Made by a program: the position numbers and the translations under genes
Notes under the pieces: generated by a model
What the model was told of the DNA's origin: nothing
The model's database searches: none
Seen by the model: the letters and a program-made list of their open reading frames with translations, nothing else
Shown: positions 7,044-16,443 of the stretch, one piece after another
How positions within the stretch are numbered: the first letter of the stretch is position 1
Layout: every line of letters starts with the position of its first letter
Source of the DNA: Pseudomonas fluorescens
GTDB lineage: Bacteria; Pseudomonadota; Gammaproteobacteria; Pseudomonadales; Pseudomonadaceae
NCBI RefSeq assembly: GCF_002837185.1
Contig: NZ_KZ478009.1
Location: forward strand, 16,830-80,829
Direction: 5' to 3'
DNA length: 64,000 nt

Positions 7044-7928
7044 TCAGGTGTGGCGGTAGAACCGGTCGAGCAACGCCGGCAACCCCGCCCGCCATGCCCG
7101 TGGCTTGATGCCAAAGGTATGCAGGATTTTCTTGCAGGCCAGCACCGCGTGCTGGGGTTCATCCGCCGCATCCGGCCGCGCTGCGTGAGCCTGGGCGGTC
7201 GGTGACTCGATGGCCAGGGGGTGGAAGTTGCGCGCTTCGGTGAGGATCGCCTGGCCCAGCGCCAGCGGCGTGGTCGCCTCGTGACCGGCGTAGTGATAGG
7301 TGCCCCACAGCGGCGCCGCGCAATCGAGTTGCTTGAGCACGGAAATGATCACCCGCGCCGCATCGTCCACCGGCGTCGGGTTGCCACGACGGTCGTCGGC
7401 CATCAACAACTCATCCGGCTGTTCGGCCCGGGCCAGGAAGCGCCCGAGGGTGCCGTCGACGCTGTCATCGAGCAGCCAGCCGAACCGCAGCAGCACATGC
7501 TGCGGGCAGGTGGCGCGTACGCTCTGCTCGATACGCCACAACGCCTGGCCGCGCAGGCCCAGGGGCACCGGCTCGTCTTTTTCGCTGTAGGCGGTGGCGC
7601 GTGAACCATCGAACACGCGGTAGCTGGACGGTTGCACCAGGGTAATGCTGTGGTGCTGGCACAGTTCGGCCAGGCGTTCGATGGCAAACTCCTGGGAAGC
7701 CAGGCGGGTTTCGCTGACGGCTTCGGCCTGGAACCAGTCGAAATAGTAGGCGAGGTTGATCAAGGCGTCGGGACGGGTGTCGTCGAGCAATTGGGTGAGA
7801 CTCGCGGCATCCCAGCCGTCTTGGGGCGGTTTGGGGGCGAGGAAACCGATGTCTTCCTCTGCACCGAGGCGAATCAGCGCCTGCCCGAGGGCATTCCCGC
7901 CGCCCAGTAACATAAGGCGCATTCGCAT
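7044..7928 (-). CDS. RmlD-like NAD(P)-binding epimerase-fold protein
   Basis: A 294-residue member of the extended short-chain dehydrogenase superfamily, closest in style to dTDP-4-dehydrorhamnose reductase (RmlD/MAT2B group). The N-terminal nucleotide site GGGNALG follows a first beta strand. LINLAYYFDW and VQPSSYRVFDG match strands 4 and 5. At the usual catalytic YxxxK position the sequence reads LGLRGQALWRIE, so Tyr and Lys appear lost and it may not be a functional reductase. Two in-frame ATGs (7928, 7922) are possible. It diverges from lhr and corresponds to PA4068 by context. Confidence 0.75.
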   Translation of the reverse strand: MRMRLMLLGGGNALGQALIRLGAEEDIGFLAPKPPQDGWDAASLTQLLDDTRPDALINLAYYFDWFQAEAVSETRLASQEFAIERLAELCQHHSITLVQPSSYRVFDGSRATAYSEKDEPVPLGLRGQALWRIEQSVRATCPQHVLLRFGWLLDDSVDGTLGRFLARAEQPDELLMADDRRGNPTPVDDAARVIISVLKQLDCAAPLWGTYHYAGHEATTPLALGQAILTEARNFHPLAIESPTAQAHAARPDAADEPQHAVLACKKILHTFGIKPRAWRAGLPALLDRFYRHT

Positions 7929-8095
7929 AGATTGAGCAGGCCCGGTCTGTTTGGAACGATGGTTGTTGTCGGCAGGCGCGTGAGCCTTGCCGTAGGTTTA
8001 TTCCAGAATCGTTGCATTTTGCGGGTTTGTAGCGCAACCGTCACGGACAAAGTAGGTGTTTGCAACTTGTTGGAGCGGCCGGCATCAATCACTAC

Positions 8096-11000
8096 ATGAA
8101 CCTTCCCGACTCAACAGACAAGGCACTGGACGGCTTCCACCCCGCCGTCAGCACCTGGTTTCGCAGCACCTTTCCCTCGGTGACCGACGCGCAGGCCCAG
8201 GCGTGGCCGCTGATCCGTCAGCGCCGTTCGACGCTGATCGCCGCGCCGACCGGTTCGGGCAAGACCCTGACCGCCTTTCTCGCGGTGCTGGACGACCTGG
8301 TCCACCAGGGTCTGACCAACGGCGGCCAACTGCCCGATGAAACCCTGGTGGTCTACATTTCGCCGCTCAAGGCGCTGTCCAACGATATTCAACTCAACCT
8401 GCAAAACCCGCTGGCCGGCATCACCGAGCATCTTGAACAATCGGGCCTGCCGCCGTTGGTGATCCGCACCGCGGTGCGCACCGGCGACACCCCGCAAAAA
8501 GACCGTGCACAGATGCGCAAGCGCGCGCCGCATATCCTGGTCACCACCCCGGAATCGCTGTATGTGCTGCTCGGCTCGGACTCGGGCAGGCAGATGCTCG
8601 CCAGCACGCGCACGGTGATCGTCGATGAAATCCACGCGATAGCCGCCGGCAAGCGCGGCAGCCACCTGGCGTTAAGCCTGGAGCGCCTGCAAGCCTTGTG
8701 CGCCGAGCCGCTGACGCGCATCGGCCTGTCGGCCACGCAAAAGCCCATCGACGCGGTGTCGCGGTTTTTGGTCGGTACCGGCCGCGAGTGCGCCATTGTC
8801 GACATCGGCCACGCCCGCCCGCGCGACCTTGCTATCGAAGTGCCGCCGGTGCCGCTCTCGGCGGTGATGGCCAATGACGTGTGGGAACTGGTGTACGACC
8901 GTCTCGCCGAGTTGGCGCGCGAGCATCGCACCACGCTGATATTCGTGAACACCCGGCGCCTGGCCGAACGCTTGGCGCGCCACCTGAGCGAGCGCCTGGG
9001 CGAGACGGCGGTGGCCGCCCACCATGGCAGCCTGGCCAAGGAAATGCGCCTGGACGCCGAGCAACGCCTCAAGGCCGGTGCGCTGCAAGTGCTGATCGCG
9101 ACCGCGTCACTGGAGCTGGGGATTGATATCGGCGATGTGGACCTGGTCTGCCAGATCGGCTCGCCCGGTTCAATCAACGGGTTTCTGCAACGGGTCGGCC
9201 GCTCCGGGCACCAGGTCGGCGGTACGCCCAAGGGCCGCCTGTTTGCCACCACCCGCGACGACTTGATCGAATGCGCAGCCCTCCTCGACTGCGTGCGCCG
9301 TGGCGAGCTCGACACCTTGCACATCCCCGTGGCGCCGCTGGACGTGCTGGCCCAGCAGATCATCGCCGAGGTCAGTGCGCGCGAATGGTCGCAAGCGCCC
9401 CTGCTGACGCTTATCCGCCGCGCCGCGCCGTATGCCGTGCTGGACGAGCGCCATTACCAGGCGCTGCTGCACATGCTCGCCGACGGCTACAACGGCCGCC
9501 AGGGTATGCGCAGCGCTTACCTGCACCGGGACGCCGTGACGCACACCCTGCGCGGCCGCCGTGGCGCCCGGCTCACGGCCGTGACCAGCGGCGGCACCAT
9601 CCCCGACAACGCCGACTACAGCGTGCTGCTCGAACCCCAGAGCCTGAACATCGGCAGCGTCAACGAAGACTTTGCGGTGGAGAGCATCGCCGGCGATATT
9701 TTCCAGCTCGGCAATACGTCCTACCGCATCCTGCGGGTGGAAGCCGGCAAGGTGCGCGTCGAGGACGCCCACGGTCAGCCGCCGACCATTCCGTTCTGGA
9801 TGGGCGAAGCGCCGGGGCGCAGCAACGAGTTGTCGGCGGCGGTGGCCCGTTTGCAGGGGCAGTTGGACCACCTGCTCGGCGCCAGCCCGGGTGACCTGCA
9901 ACCGGCGCAGACGTGGCTCACCGACACCCTCGGCCTGAACCGCGCCAGCGCCGAACAACTGTTGGATTACCTGGCCCGCACGCGCCTGGCCCTCAGTGCC
10001 TTGCCGTCGCGGGACACCTTGATCATGGAGCGGTTTTTCGACGCGTCCGGCGGCACCCAGTTGATCATCCACACGCCGTTTGGCAGCCGCATCAACCGCG
10101 CCTGGGGCCTGGCCCTGCGCAAGCGCTTTTGCCGCACGTTCAACTTCGAGCTGCAAGCGGCGGCCAGCGAAAATGCGATTGTGCTGTCGCTGTCCACCAG
10201 CCACAGCTTCGCGCTGGATGACGTGTGGCGTTACCTCAACAGCAACAGCGCCGAACACCTGCTGATCCAGGCCGTGCTGGATGCGCCGCTGTTCGGCGTG
10301 CGCTGGCGCTGGAACGCCGGCGTGGCGCTGGCATTGCCGCGCTACACCGGCGGGCGCAAGGTAGCGCCGCAGATCCAGCGCATGAAAAGCGAAGACCTGA
10401 TCGCCAGTGTGTTTCCCGACCAGATTGCCTGCCTGGAAAACCTCGCCGGCGAACGCGAAGTGCCCGACCATCCGCTGGTGGAACAAACCCTCGATGACTG
10501 CCTGCACGAAGCCATGGACAGCGAGGGCTGGCTGGCCCTGTTGCGGCGCATGGAAGCGGGCGACGTGCGCATGGTCAGCCGTGACCTGCCCGCGCCCTCG
10601 CCGATGGCCGCCGAAATTCTCAGCGCGCGCCCCTACACTTTTCTCGATGACGCGCCATTGGAAGAACGCCGCACCCAGGCGGTGCTCAACCGCCGCTGGA
10701 GCGACCCGCAGAGTACCGACGACCTCGGCGCACTGGATACCGAAGCGATTGCCGGCGTACGCGAGGAGGCGTGGCCCGCGCCCCAGGGGCCGGATGAAAT
10801 GCACGAAGCGCTGATGAGCCTGGCTTGTATTGCAGAGCAGGAGGTCACGCCGCAATGGGCCGAATGGTTGCAGACGCTGAACAAGGCCGGACGCGCTTAT
10901 CCATTGCCCAACGGCCTGTGGGTAGCCGTGGAACGCTTGAGCTGTCTGCAGGCAATCTACCCGCACAACCTGCCGCTGCTGCCAGGTTTCGACGAGCCCT

Positions 11001-12343
11001 GGACATTCGATGAGGCCTTGGCGGAAGTGCTGCGCGCGCGCCTGGGCGGTTTCGGCCCATTGACGCTGCCCGAGATTGCCGCGCCCCTGGCGTTGCCCCC
11101 CGCCACCGTGGCCCAGGGGTTGACGCGGCTGGAGCAGGAAGGCTACGTGCTGCGCGGGCACTTCAGCCCAGGCTGTAGCGCTGAGCAATGGTGCGAACGG
11201 CACCTGCTGGCGCGTATTCATCGCTACACGGTCAAGCGCCTGCGCCGGGAAATCGAACCGGTGGCGCTGCAGGATTTCATGCGTTTTCTGTTCGACTGGC
11301 AGCACCTTTCCGACAGCACGCGCGGCCAGGGCAGCGCGGTGTTGCCGCAAATAGTCGCCCAGTTCGAAGGCTACGCCGCCGCCACGTCGGCCTGGGACAG
11401 TGACCTGCTCAGTGCGCGTATCAAGGATTACGCCTCGACCTGGCTCGACGACCTGTGCCGCAGCGGCAAGCTGGTGTGGACGCGCCTGAGCCACAAAGCC
11501 GGCGCCATCGCCTTGCGCAGCACGCCGATCGTGCTGTTACCGCGCAGCCAGGTGCCGTTGTGGAGCGGGCTGACCGAACAGACCGACAGCACGACGCTGT
11601 CGCCCAAGGCGCAGAAAGTCCATTTGGCCCTGCGCGAACAGGGCGCGCTGTTCTTCGATGAACTGGTGCATGAAGCCCATCTGCTGCGCAGCGAGCTGGA
11701 AACCGCCTTGCAGGAGTTGGTCGGCGCGGGGTTGGTGAATGCCGACAGCTTCGCCGGGCTGCGCGCCCTGACCACGCCCGCCAGCAAACGCCAGGCGCGC
11801 AGCAGCCGGCGTGGACGCGGCGCCTTTATCGGCGGCATGGATGATGCCGGGCGCTGGGCACTGATACGTCGCGCGCCAGGCGAGCCCGGTGCGCATTCGG
11901 CCGAGACGCTGGAGCATGTCGCGATGACCTTGCTGCGCCGCTATGGCGTGGTGTTCTGGCGCCTGCTCGAGCGCGAGGCGGACTGGTTGCCGAGCTGGCG
12001 GGAATTGCTGCGCACCTACCAGCGCCTGGAAGCGCGGGGCGAGATTCGCGGCGGGCGGTTTGTCAGTGGCTTGGCGGGGGAACAGTTTGCACTGCCGGAG
12101 GCGATCCCGTTGCTGCGTGAGGTGCGGCGCCGGCCCCATGACGGCAGCTTGATCGCAGTGTGCGGGGCCGACCCGCTGAACCTTGTCGGCACGCTGCTAC
12201 CGGGAAGCAAAGTGCCGGCGGTGAGTGGCAATCGGATCGTGTACCGGGATGGCGTGCCGGCGGGGGTGATGGTGGGCGGTAAGCAGCAGGTGTTGCTGGA
12301 GGTGGATCAGCAGGCGATTCAAGAGAAATTGCTCAGGCGGTGA
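8096..12343 (+). CDS. lhr: ATP-dependent helicase Lhr (superfamily 2)
   Basis: A 1415-residue DNA helicase. The start at 8096 (MNLPDSTDK) is chosen over upstream codons because it is close to the conserved region. Motifs include Walker A APTGSGKT (residues 50-57), the DEIH box VDEIHA (about 175) and motif VI QRVGRSGH (about 364). Then follow the winged-helix and beta-barrel parts of the Lhr core, and a long C-terminal region (about 880-1415) typical of full-length Lhr, somewhat shorter than E. coli Lhr (about 1540). It is a 3'-5' translocase in DNA repair; the E. coli C-terminal domain has been linked to uracil-DNA glycosylase activity, which cannot be confirmed here. It stands alone, ending at a REPIN. 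Confidence 0.92.
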   Translation: MNLPDSTDKALDGFHPAVSTWFRSTFPSVTDAQAQAWPLIRQRRSTLIAAPTGSGKTLTAFLAVLDDLVHQGLTNGGQLPDETLVVYISPLKALSNDIQLNLQNPLAGITEHLEQSGLPPLVIRTAVRTGDTPQKDRAQMRKRAPHILVTTPESLYVLLGSDSGRQMLASTRTVIVDEIHAIAAGKRGSHLALSLERLQALCAEPLTRIGLSATQKPIDAVSRFLVGTGRECAIVDIGHARPRDLAIEVPPVPLSAVMANDVWELVYDRLAELAREHRTTLIFVNTRRLAERLARHLSERLGETAVAAHHGSLAKEMRLDAEQRLKAGALQVLIATASLELGIDIGDVDLVCQIGSPGSINGFLQRVGRSGHQVGGTPKGRLFATTRDDLIECAALLDCVRRGELDTLHIPVAPLDVLAQQIIAEVSAREWSQAPLLTLIRRAAPYAVLDERHYQALLHMLADGYNGRQGMRSAYLHRDAVTHTLRGRRGARLTAVTSGGTIPDNADYSVLLEPQSLNIGSVNEDFAVESIAGDIFQLGNTSYRILRVEAGKVRVEDAHGQPPTIPFWMGEAPGRSNELSAAVARLQGQLDHLLGASPGDLQPAQTWLTDTLGLNRASAEQLLDYLARTRLALSALPSRDTLIMERFFDASGGTQLIIHTPFGSRINRAWGLALRKRFCRTFNFELQAAASENAIVLSLSTSHSFALDDVWRYLNSNSAEHLLIQAVLDAPLFGVRWRWNAGVALALPRYTGGRKVAPQIQRMKSEDLIASVFPDQIACLENLAGEREVPDHPLVEQTLDDCLHEAMDSEGWLALLRRMEAGDVRMVSRDLPAPSPMAAEILSARPYTFLDDAPLEERRTQAVLNRRWSDPQSTDDLGALDTEAIAGVREEAWPAPQGPDEMHEALMSLACIAEQEVTPQWAEWLQTLNKAGRAYPLPNGLWVAVERLSCLQAIYPHNLPLLPGFDEPWTFDEALAEVLRARLGGFGPLTLPEIAAPLALPPATVAQGLTRLEQEGYVLRGHFSPGCSAEQWCERHLLARIHRYTVKRLRREIEPVALQDFMRFLFDWQHLSDSTRGQGSAVLPQIVAQFEGYAAATSAWDSDLLSARIKDYASTWLDDLCRSGKLVWTRLSHKAGAIALRSTPIVLLPRSQVPLWSGLTEQTDSTTLSPKAQKVHLALREQGALFFDELVHEAHLLRSELETALQELVGAGLVNADSFAGLRALTTPASKRQARSSRRGRGAFIGGMDDAGRWALIRRAPGEPGAHSAETLEHVAMTLLRRYGVVFWRLLEREADWLPSWRELLRTYQRLEARGEIRGGRFVSGLAGEQFALPEAIPLLREVRRRPHDGSLIAVCGADPLNLVGTLLPGSKVPAVSGNRIVYRDGVPAGVMVGGKQQVLLEVDQQAIQEKLLRR

Positions 12344-12355
12344 GTTTGAGGGCCT

Positions 12356-12431
12356 CATCGGGGGCAAGCCCCCTCCCACACTGGATGTGTGAACACAGTT
12401 CCAATGTGGGAGGGGGCTTGCCGCCGATGGC
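12356..12431. repeat. REPIN between lhr and the MscS channel
   Basis: Inverted copies: ATCGGGGGCAAGCCCCCTCC from 12358, and TGTGGGAGGGGGCTTGCCGC ending near 12424. Spacer about 30 bp. It lies between convergent genes, a typical REPIN site. Confidence 0.9.
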
Positions 12432-12450
12432 GCCGGTTCAGGCACCACAA

Positions 12451-14532
12451 TCACTCGGCACGCGGCTGCTCGGTCATCTCCACCTCATGCTCCTGCCCCA
12501 CCCGCTTGGGCAACACAACCTGCTGTGGATAAGTCTGCGCGAAATGCACTTCATCGCAGTTATCCACAAGCTTCTTCAAGCGCTGGTTAAACGCACGACT
12601 CACCGCATACTGCCCACCCGACACAGTACGGAACTGCGCCGTCAGCACCACGCCGTTGAGGTCCATCTTGTCGACGCCGAACACCTCCAGCGGCCCTTGC
12701 AGGTTGTACTTGAGGAACACGTCGTCGCGAATCGACTGGCCGGCCTCGCGGATCAGTTCCACGGCTTTGTCCACATCGGTGTCGTAGGTGAACTGCACCG
12801 AGAAGAACGCGTAAGCGAACTGGCGCGACTGGTTGGTGACCGCCTTGATCTGCCCGAACGGCACCGAATGCACGAAGCCCTTGCCATCGCGCAGGCGCAG
12901 GGTGCGGATGGTCAGGCCCTCGACGGTGCCGGCATGGCCGGAGTCGAGCACCACCCAGTCGCCGATCGACAAGGTGTCTTCGATGATGATGAACAGGCCG
13001 GTGATCACGTCCTGCACCAATTGCTGCGAGCCAAAACCGATGGCTAGGCCGACCACACCGGCCCCCGCCAGCAGCGGCGCGACGTTGATGCCCAGGTTGG
13101 CCATGGTGGTGATCGCACAGATCACCACCAGGATGATTTTCACGGCGTTGCGCAACAGCGGCAGGATGGTTTTCACACGGGTACTGGGCTGGCGGCTGGA
13201 GCGCTTGTTGACCGGCGGTTTGAGCGCTTCCTGAATCGCTGTATCGAGCACCACCCAGAACAGCCACGTCATCAACAGGATCAGGCCGATGCTGCTGAGG
13301 GAATCGCTGATTGCCCGGCCTATTGAGTTGCGCTGGGCAAACTCGAACAACGACACGCCCCAGATACGCCCGAGAATTTCGATAAAGGCGATGGCCATGA
13401 CGATGCGCAATATCGCGTGCAACAGGCTGAGGAAGCGCTCCTTGTAGGCGCTGCTACGCTGGATCGCCACCTGGCTGCGAGACTTGAACAGGTGTTGCAG
13501 CACAGTGCTGAGGAACACCGTGCCGATCAGCAGGATGGTGGTGAACAGGGCACAGCGCAGGGCCTTTTGATTGTCGTCGCCCGCACCGATCAGGTTGATT
13601 GCCGATACCAGCACCATCAGCAGAATCGGCCAATACCAGAGCCCGGAAAATACTCGCAATGATTGCTGCAACGCCGGTTGTTTGAGCCGCTGGGCCAGCG
13701 GCCGATTGCGGATCAGATGCGCAACCGGACGCCGCAGGCGCACCACCAGCACGCCAAAGATCACCGTCGCAAACAGGCCGGTAAACACCGCGATACTGCT
13801 GGTGATATTGCCACCGAGCTGACGGGCGATCTGCGGACTGGTCAGCGCATCGCTGAGGGCGGCCAGGAAGCCAATCAGGAACAGCGGCTTGGGACAATAG
13901 CCGCAAATTATCCGCACCGCCGGGCGCTTGTGGCCGACGTTGAACATGACGATGACGCACAACAGCATCGAGGTGGAGAAAATGCCGCTACTGGTGGCGT
14001 AGGCAAAACACAGCGCCAGCGCCCGGCCCACGGAGGTGGCTAAAAAGTGGCTGACATACAGCGTCAACGGCAGGCAGATAATGGCCGGGAGGGTATAGGG
14101 CACCACATACCCGAGCACCGCCAGCAGGCGCGCGCGGCGCTGGAAAAAACCACGCAGGCCCAGGCGCCGCACGATCAGGCGGCCCAACAGCGTCAACACG
14201 GCAAAGGCACCGATCCACACAGCGGACAGCAACAGGAAATCCCCGGCCACGCTCCATGGCGAGCGCGCCGCCGTCTGGTCGACCAAACGCCCGACTTCAT
14301 TCGCGGCCCGGTCGGCCCGCAGGCGCCACTCGTCGATGAAATTCTGATTGAGGTCCAGCTTCTGTTGCACATCATCGATGCTGGAACTGATGGCCCCGAG
14401 CAGGCCGCCCTCCACCAGCAACTCCGGCTTGGCCGGGGCTTCGGGTTCAGGCGCGGTGGCCGCGGCTTGCAGTGCGCCGTTGCCGCACAACAGCAGCGCG
14501 CCGAGCAGTAATGCAGTCTTTAGATTCAGCAA
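12451..14532 (-). CDS. MscS-family mechanosensitive channel with extended N-terminus
   Basis: A 693-residue inner-membrane protein. The start is a TTG at 14532, preceded by AAGGAG, and it opens a signal peptide (residues 1-23). A periplasmic Pro/Ala-rich and coiled segment (about 25-90) precedes a series of membrane helices, and the C-terminal MscS core begins about residue 455. The pore helix GAGVVGLAIGFGSQQ and the following QDVITGLFIIIED mark the MscS gate and beta domain. Length and layout resemble YbiO-like channels, which release solutes on hypo-osmotic shock. It converges on lhr. A REPIN follows the stop. Confidence 0.9.
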   Translation of the reverse strand: MLNLKTALLLGALLLCGNGALQAAATAPEPEAPAKPELLVEGGLLGAISSSIDDVQQKLDLNQNFIDEWRLRADRAANEVGRLVDQTAARSPWSVAGDFLLLSAVWIGAFAVLTLLGRLIVRRLGLRGFFQRRARLLAVLGYVVPYTLPAIICLPLTLYVSHFLATSVGRALALCFAYATSSGIFSTSMLLCVIVMFNVGHKRPAVRIICGYCPKPLFLIGFLAALSDALTSPQIARQLGGNITSSIAVFTGLFATVIFGVLVVRLRRPVAHLIRNRPLAQRLKQPALQQSLRVFSGLWYWPILLMVLVSAINLIGAGDDNQKALRCALFTTILLIGTVFLSTVLQHLFKSRSQVAIQRSSAYKERFLSLLHAILRIVMAIAFIEILGRIWGVSLFEFAQRNSIGRAISDSLSSIGLILLMTWLFWVVLDTAIQEALKPPVNKRSSRQPSTRVKTILPLLRNAVKIILVVICAITTMANLGINVAPLLAGAGVVGLAIGFGSQQLVQDVITGLFIIIEDTLSIGDWVVLDSGHAGTVEGLTIRTLRLRDGKGFVHSVPFGQIKAVTNQSRQFAYAFFSVQFTYDTDVDKAVELIREAGQSIRDDVFLKYNLQGPLEVFGVDKMDLNGVVLTAQFRTVSGGQYAVSRAFNQRLKKLVDNCDEVHFAQTYPQQVVLPKRVGQEHEVEMTEQPRAE

Positions 14533-14626
14533 AACACCGGGCTCCTTCAGGGGGTCTGTAAGGAACTGACGGGTTTGAGCCGTGATCGTTCCCCTGATTC
14601 GCCCGGCCCCTCTCCCACACCCTGGC

Positions 14627-14665
14627 CTCTACCGCCTGCGCTACCGCCCGCTCTACCGCCTGTAG
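14627..14665. repeat. Short CTACCGCC repeat
   Basis: CTACCGCC occurs three times within 39 bp, spaced by 14-16 bp (CTCTACCGCCTGCG, then CTACCGCC, then CTCTACCGCCTGTAG). It lies in the 211-bp divergent gap between the MscS gene and the DUF72 gene. No function is evident, and no clear promoter was identified in this gap. Confidence 0.5.
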
Positions 14666-14743
14666 AAATGTGGAAACTTTCGGCCAAAGATCGTAGTCAT
14701 CCCAAAACGCGGGGCAATCGACCCTGGATCAACGGGAGTAAGC

Positions 14744-15670
14744 ATGGCGGCGATTCACATCGGCATTTCCGGCTGGCGCTATACGCCCTGGCGGGGCGAT
14801 TTCTACCCCGAAGGCTTGACCCAGAAACGCGAATTGCAGTTTGCGTCACGCGCCGTCAACGCGATCGAAATCAACGGTTCGTTCTACGCGTTGCAAACCC
14901 CCAAGCGCTACGCCGAGTGGTATGCCGACACGCCCGAAGGGTTCATGTTCAGCGTCAAGGCCCCGCGCTATATCACCCATATCCTGCGCCTGCGCGATGT
15001 GCACAAGCCCATGGCGAACTTCTTCGCGTCCGGGGTGCTGGAGCTCAAAGACAAGCTTGGGCCGATCCTCTGGCAGTTCCCGCCCAGCTTCAAGTTCGAC
15101 CCGCCCCTGTTCGAAGCCTTCCTGGCCGAACTGCCCACCACCACCTTGCAGGCCTCCGCCCTCGCCCATCAGCATGAGCCACGCCTGAACGGCAAAGCGA
15201 GCATGAAGGCCTACGGCAAGCAGCCGTTGCGCCATGCGGTGGAAATTCGCCACCAGAGCTTTGCGGTGCCTGAGTTTGTGCAGTTGCTGGACAAGTACGG
15301 CGTCGCCCTGGTGGTGGCGGACACTGCTGGCAAGTGGCCGTATGTCGAAGACGTCACCGCCAACTTCCTGTACCTGCGCCTGCATGGCGACAAGCAGTTG
15401 TACGCCAGTGGCTATACCGACGAAGCCCTCAAGCGCTGGGGCGACCGCATCGAGCGTTGGCGTCACGGCAAACAGCCTGCGGATGCGCATTTGATCGCCC
15501 CGCAGCACAAGCCACGCGCGCGCAAACAGCGCGACGTATTCTGCTTTTTCGATAACGACATCAAGGTGCGTGCGCCTTTCGATGCCCGTCAATTGTTACA
15601 GCGTTTCGGTCTGGACAAGCACTTGGCGACAGCGCCGGGGCAATTGCCGGAACCTGGAGTGCTGCCATGA
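14744..15670 (+). CDS. DUF72 (YecE-like) protein
   Basis: A 308-residue protein of the DUF72 family, which adopts a TIM-barrel-like fold of unknown activity. Family hallmarks are HIGISGWRYTPWRGDFYP at the start, AIEINGSFYALQ, FSVKAPRYITH, LGPILWQFPPSF, AVEIRHQSF and YLRLHG. The ATG at 14744 has GGGAG upstream. It is the first gene of a tight operon; its stop overlaps the next start (ATGA). Its presence in a phospholipid-type operon may indicate a nuclease- or lipid-linked role, but that is inference only. Confidence 0.85.
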   Translation: MAAIHIGISGWRYTPWRGDFYPEGLTQKRELQFASRAVNAIEINGSFYALQTPKRYAEWYADTPEGFMFSVKAPRYITHILRLRDVHKPMANFFASGVLELKDKLGPILWQFPPSFKFDPPLFEAFLAELPTTTLQASALAHQHEPRLNGKASMKAYGKQPLRHAVEIRHQSFAVPEFVQLLDKYGVALVVADTAGKWPYVEDVTANFLYLRLHGDKQLYASGYTDEALKRWGDRIERWRHGKQPADAHLIAPQHKPRARKQRDVFCFFDNDIKVRAPFDARQLLQRFGLDKHLATAPGQLPEPGVLP

Positions 15671-16443
15671 CACAGCCGGAGTTGATCCCCATCACACCCA
15701 CTGCCCCCATTACTCGCTTTACCGTGCTGACGGTGAATATCCACAAGGGTTTCACCGCCTTGAATCGGCGTTTCATCCTGCCCGAGTTGCGTGAAGCGGT
15801 GCGCAGCGTTGGCGCCGACATGGTGTTCCTGCAGGAAATCCATGGCACCCACGAACAGCATCCGCAGCGCTACAGCGACTGGCCGAAGATGCCGCAGTAC
15901 GAGTTCCTCGCCGACAGTATCTGGCCGCAGTTCGCCTACGGGCGCAACGCGGTCTATCCCCATGGCGACCACGGCAATGCGCTGCTGTCGAAATTCCAGA
16001 TCATCCGTCACGACAACCTCGACATCTCCCAGAGCGGCCATGAAAACCGCGGCCTGCTGCATTGCGTTCTGCGCCTGCCGGGCAGCGGGCAGCAAGTGCA
16101 TGCGATCTGCATCCACCTGGGCCTGCGTGAAGTGCATCGCCAGCAGCAACTGCGCTTGCTGGAGCAGCGCATCAGCGAGATTCCGGCCGACGCGCCGGTG
16201 GTGGTCGCCGGCGATTTCAACGACTGGCGCCAGCGTGCCGACCTGAGCCAAAGCGGCCTTGAGGAAGTCTTCGTGCAGACCCAGGGCAAACCTGCACGCA
16301 CGTTTCCCGCGCGCCTGCCGTTGTTGGCGCTGGACCGCATCTACGTGCGCAATCTGAAGGTGCATAACCCCCGGGTGCTGACCACACGCCCCTGGTCCCA
16401 TTTGTCTGACCATGTGCCGCTGTCGGTGGAGATTGAGCTATGA
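15667..16443 (+). CDS. ybhP: Endonuclease/exonuclease/phosphatase family protein (YbhP-like)
   Basis: A 258-residue metal-dependent phosphodiesterase of the EEP superfamily (DNase I/sphingomyelinase fold). Motifs present are TVNIHKGF (Asn metal site), FLQEIHG (catalytic Glu), CIHLGL, VVAGDFNDW (Asp/Asn pair) and the C-terminal SDHVPLSVEI with catalytic Asp-His. There is no signal peptide. It lies directly before clsB with an ATGA overlap, as ybhP does before clsB (ybhO) in E. coli. A role in membrane-lipid head-group chemistry is inferred from the operon; the substrate is unknown. Confidence 0.85.
   Translation: MTQPELIPITPTAPITRFTVLTVNIHKGFTALNRRFILPELREAVRSVGADMVFLQEIHGTHEQHPQRYSDWPKMPQYEFLADSIWPQFAYGRNAVYPHGDHGNALLSKFQIIRHDNLDISQSGHENRGLLHCVLRLPGSGQQVHAICIHLGLREVHRQQQLRLLEQRISEIPADAPVVVAGDFNDWRQRADLSQSGLEEVFVQTQGKPARTFPARLPLLALDRIYVRNLKVHNPRVLTTRPWSHLSDHVPLSVEIEL

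Noticed and set aside
9170..11494. 774-codon minus-strand open frame inside lhr
   Set aside because: It lies wholly within a well-supported helicase gene on the other strand, and its composition is typical of an antisense shadow in GC-rich DNA.
6937..12431. Palindromic repeats considered as CRISPR or terminators only
   Set aside because: The units are paired and inverted, with long variable spacing, and found singly between genes. This is the REPIN pattern, not a regularly spaced direct-repeat array.
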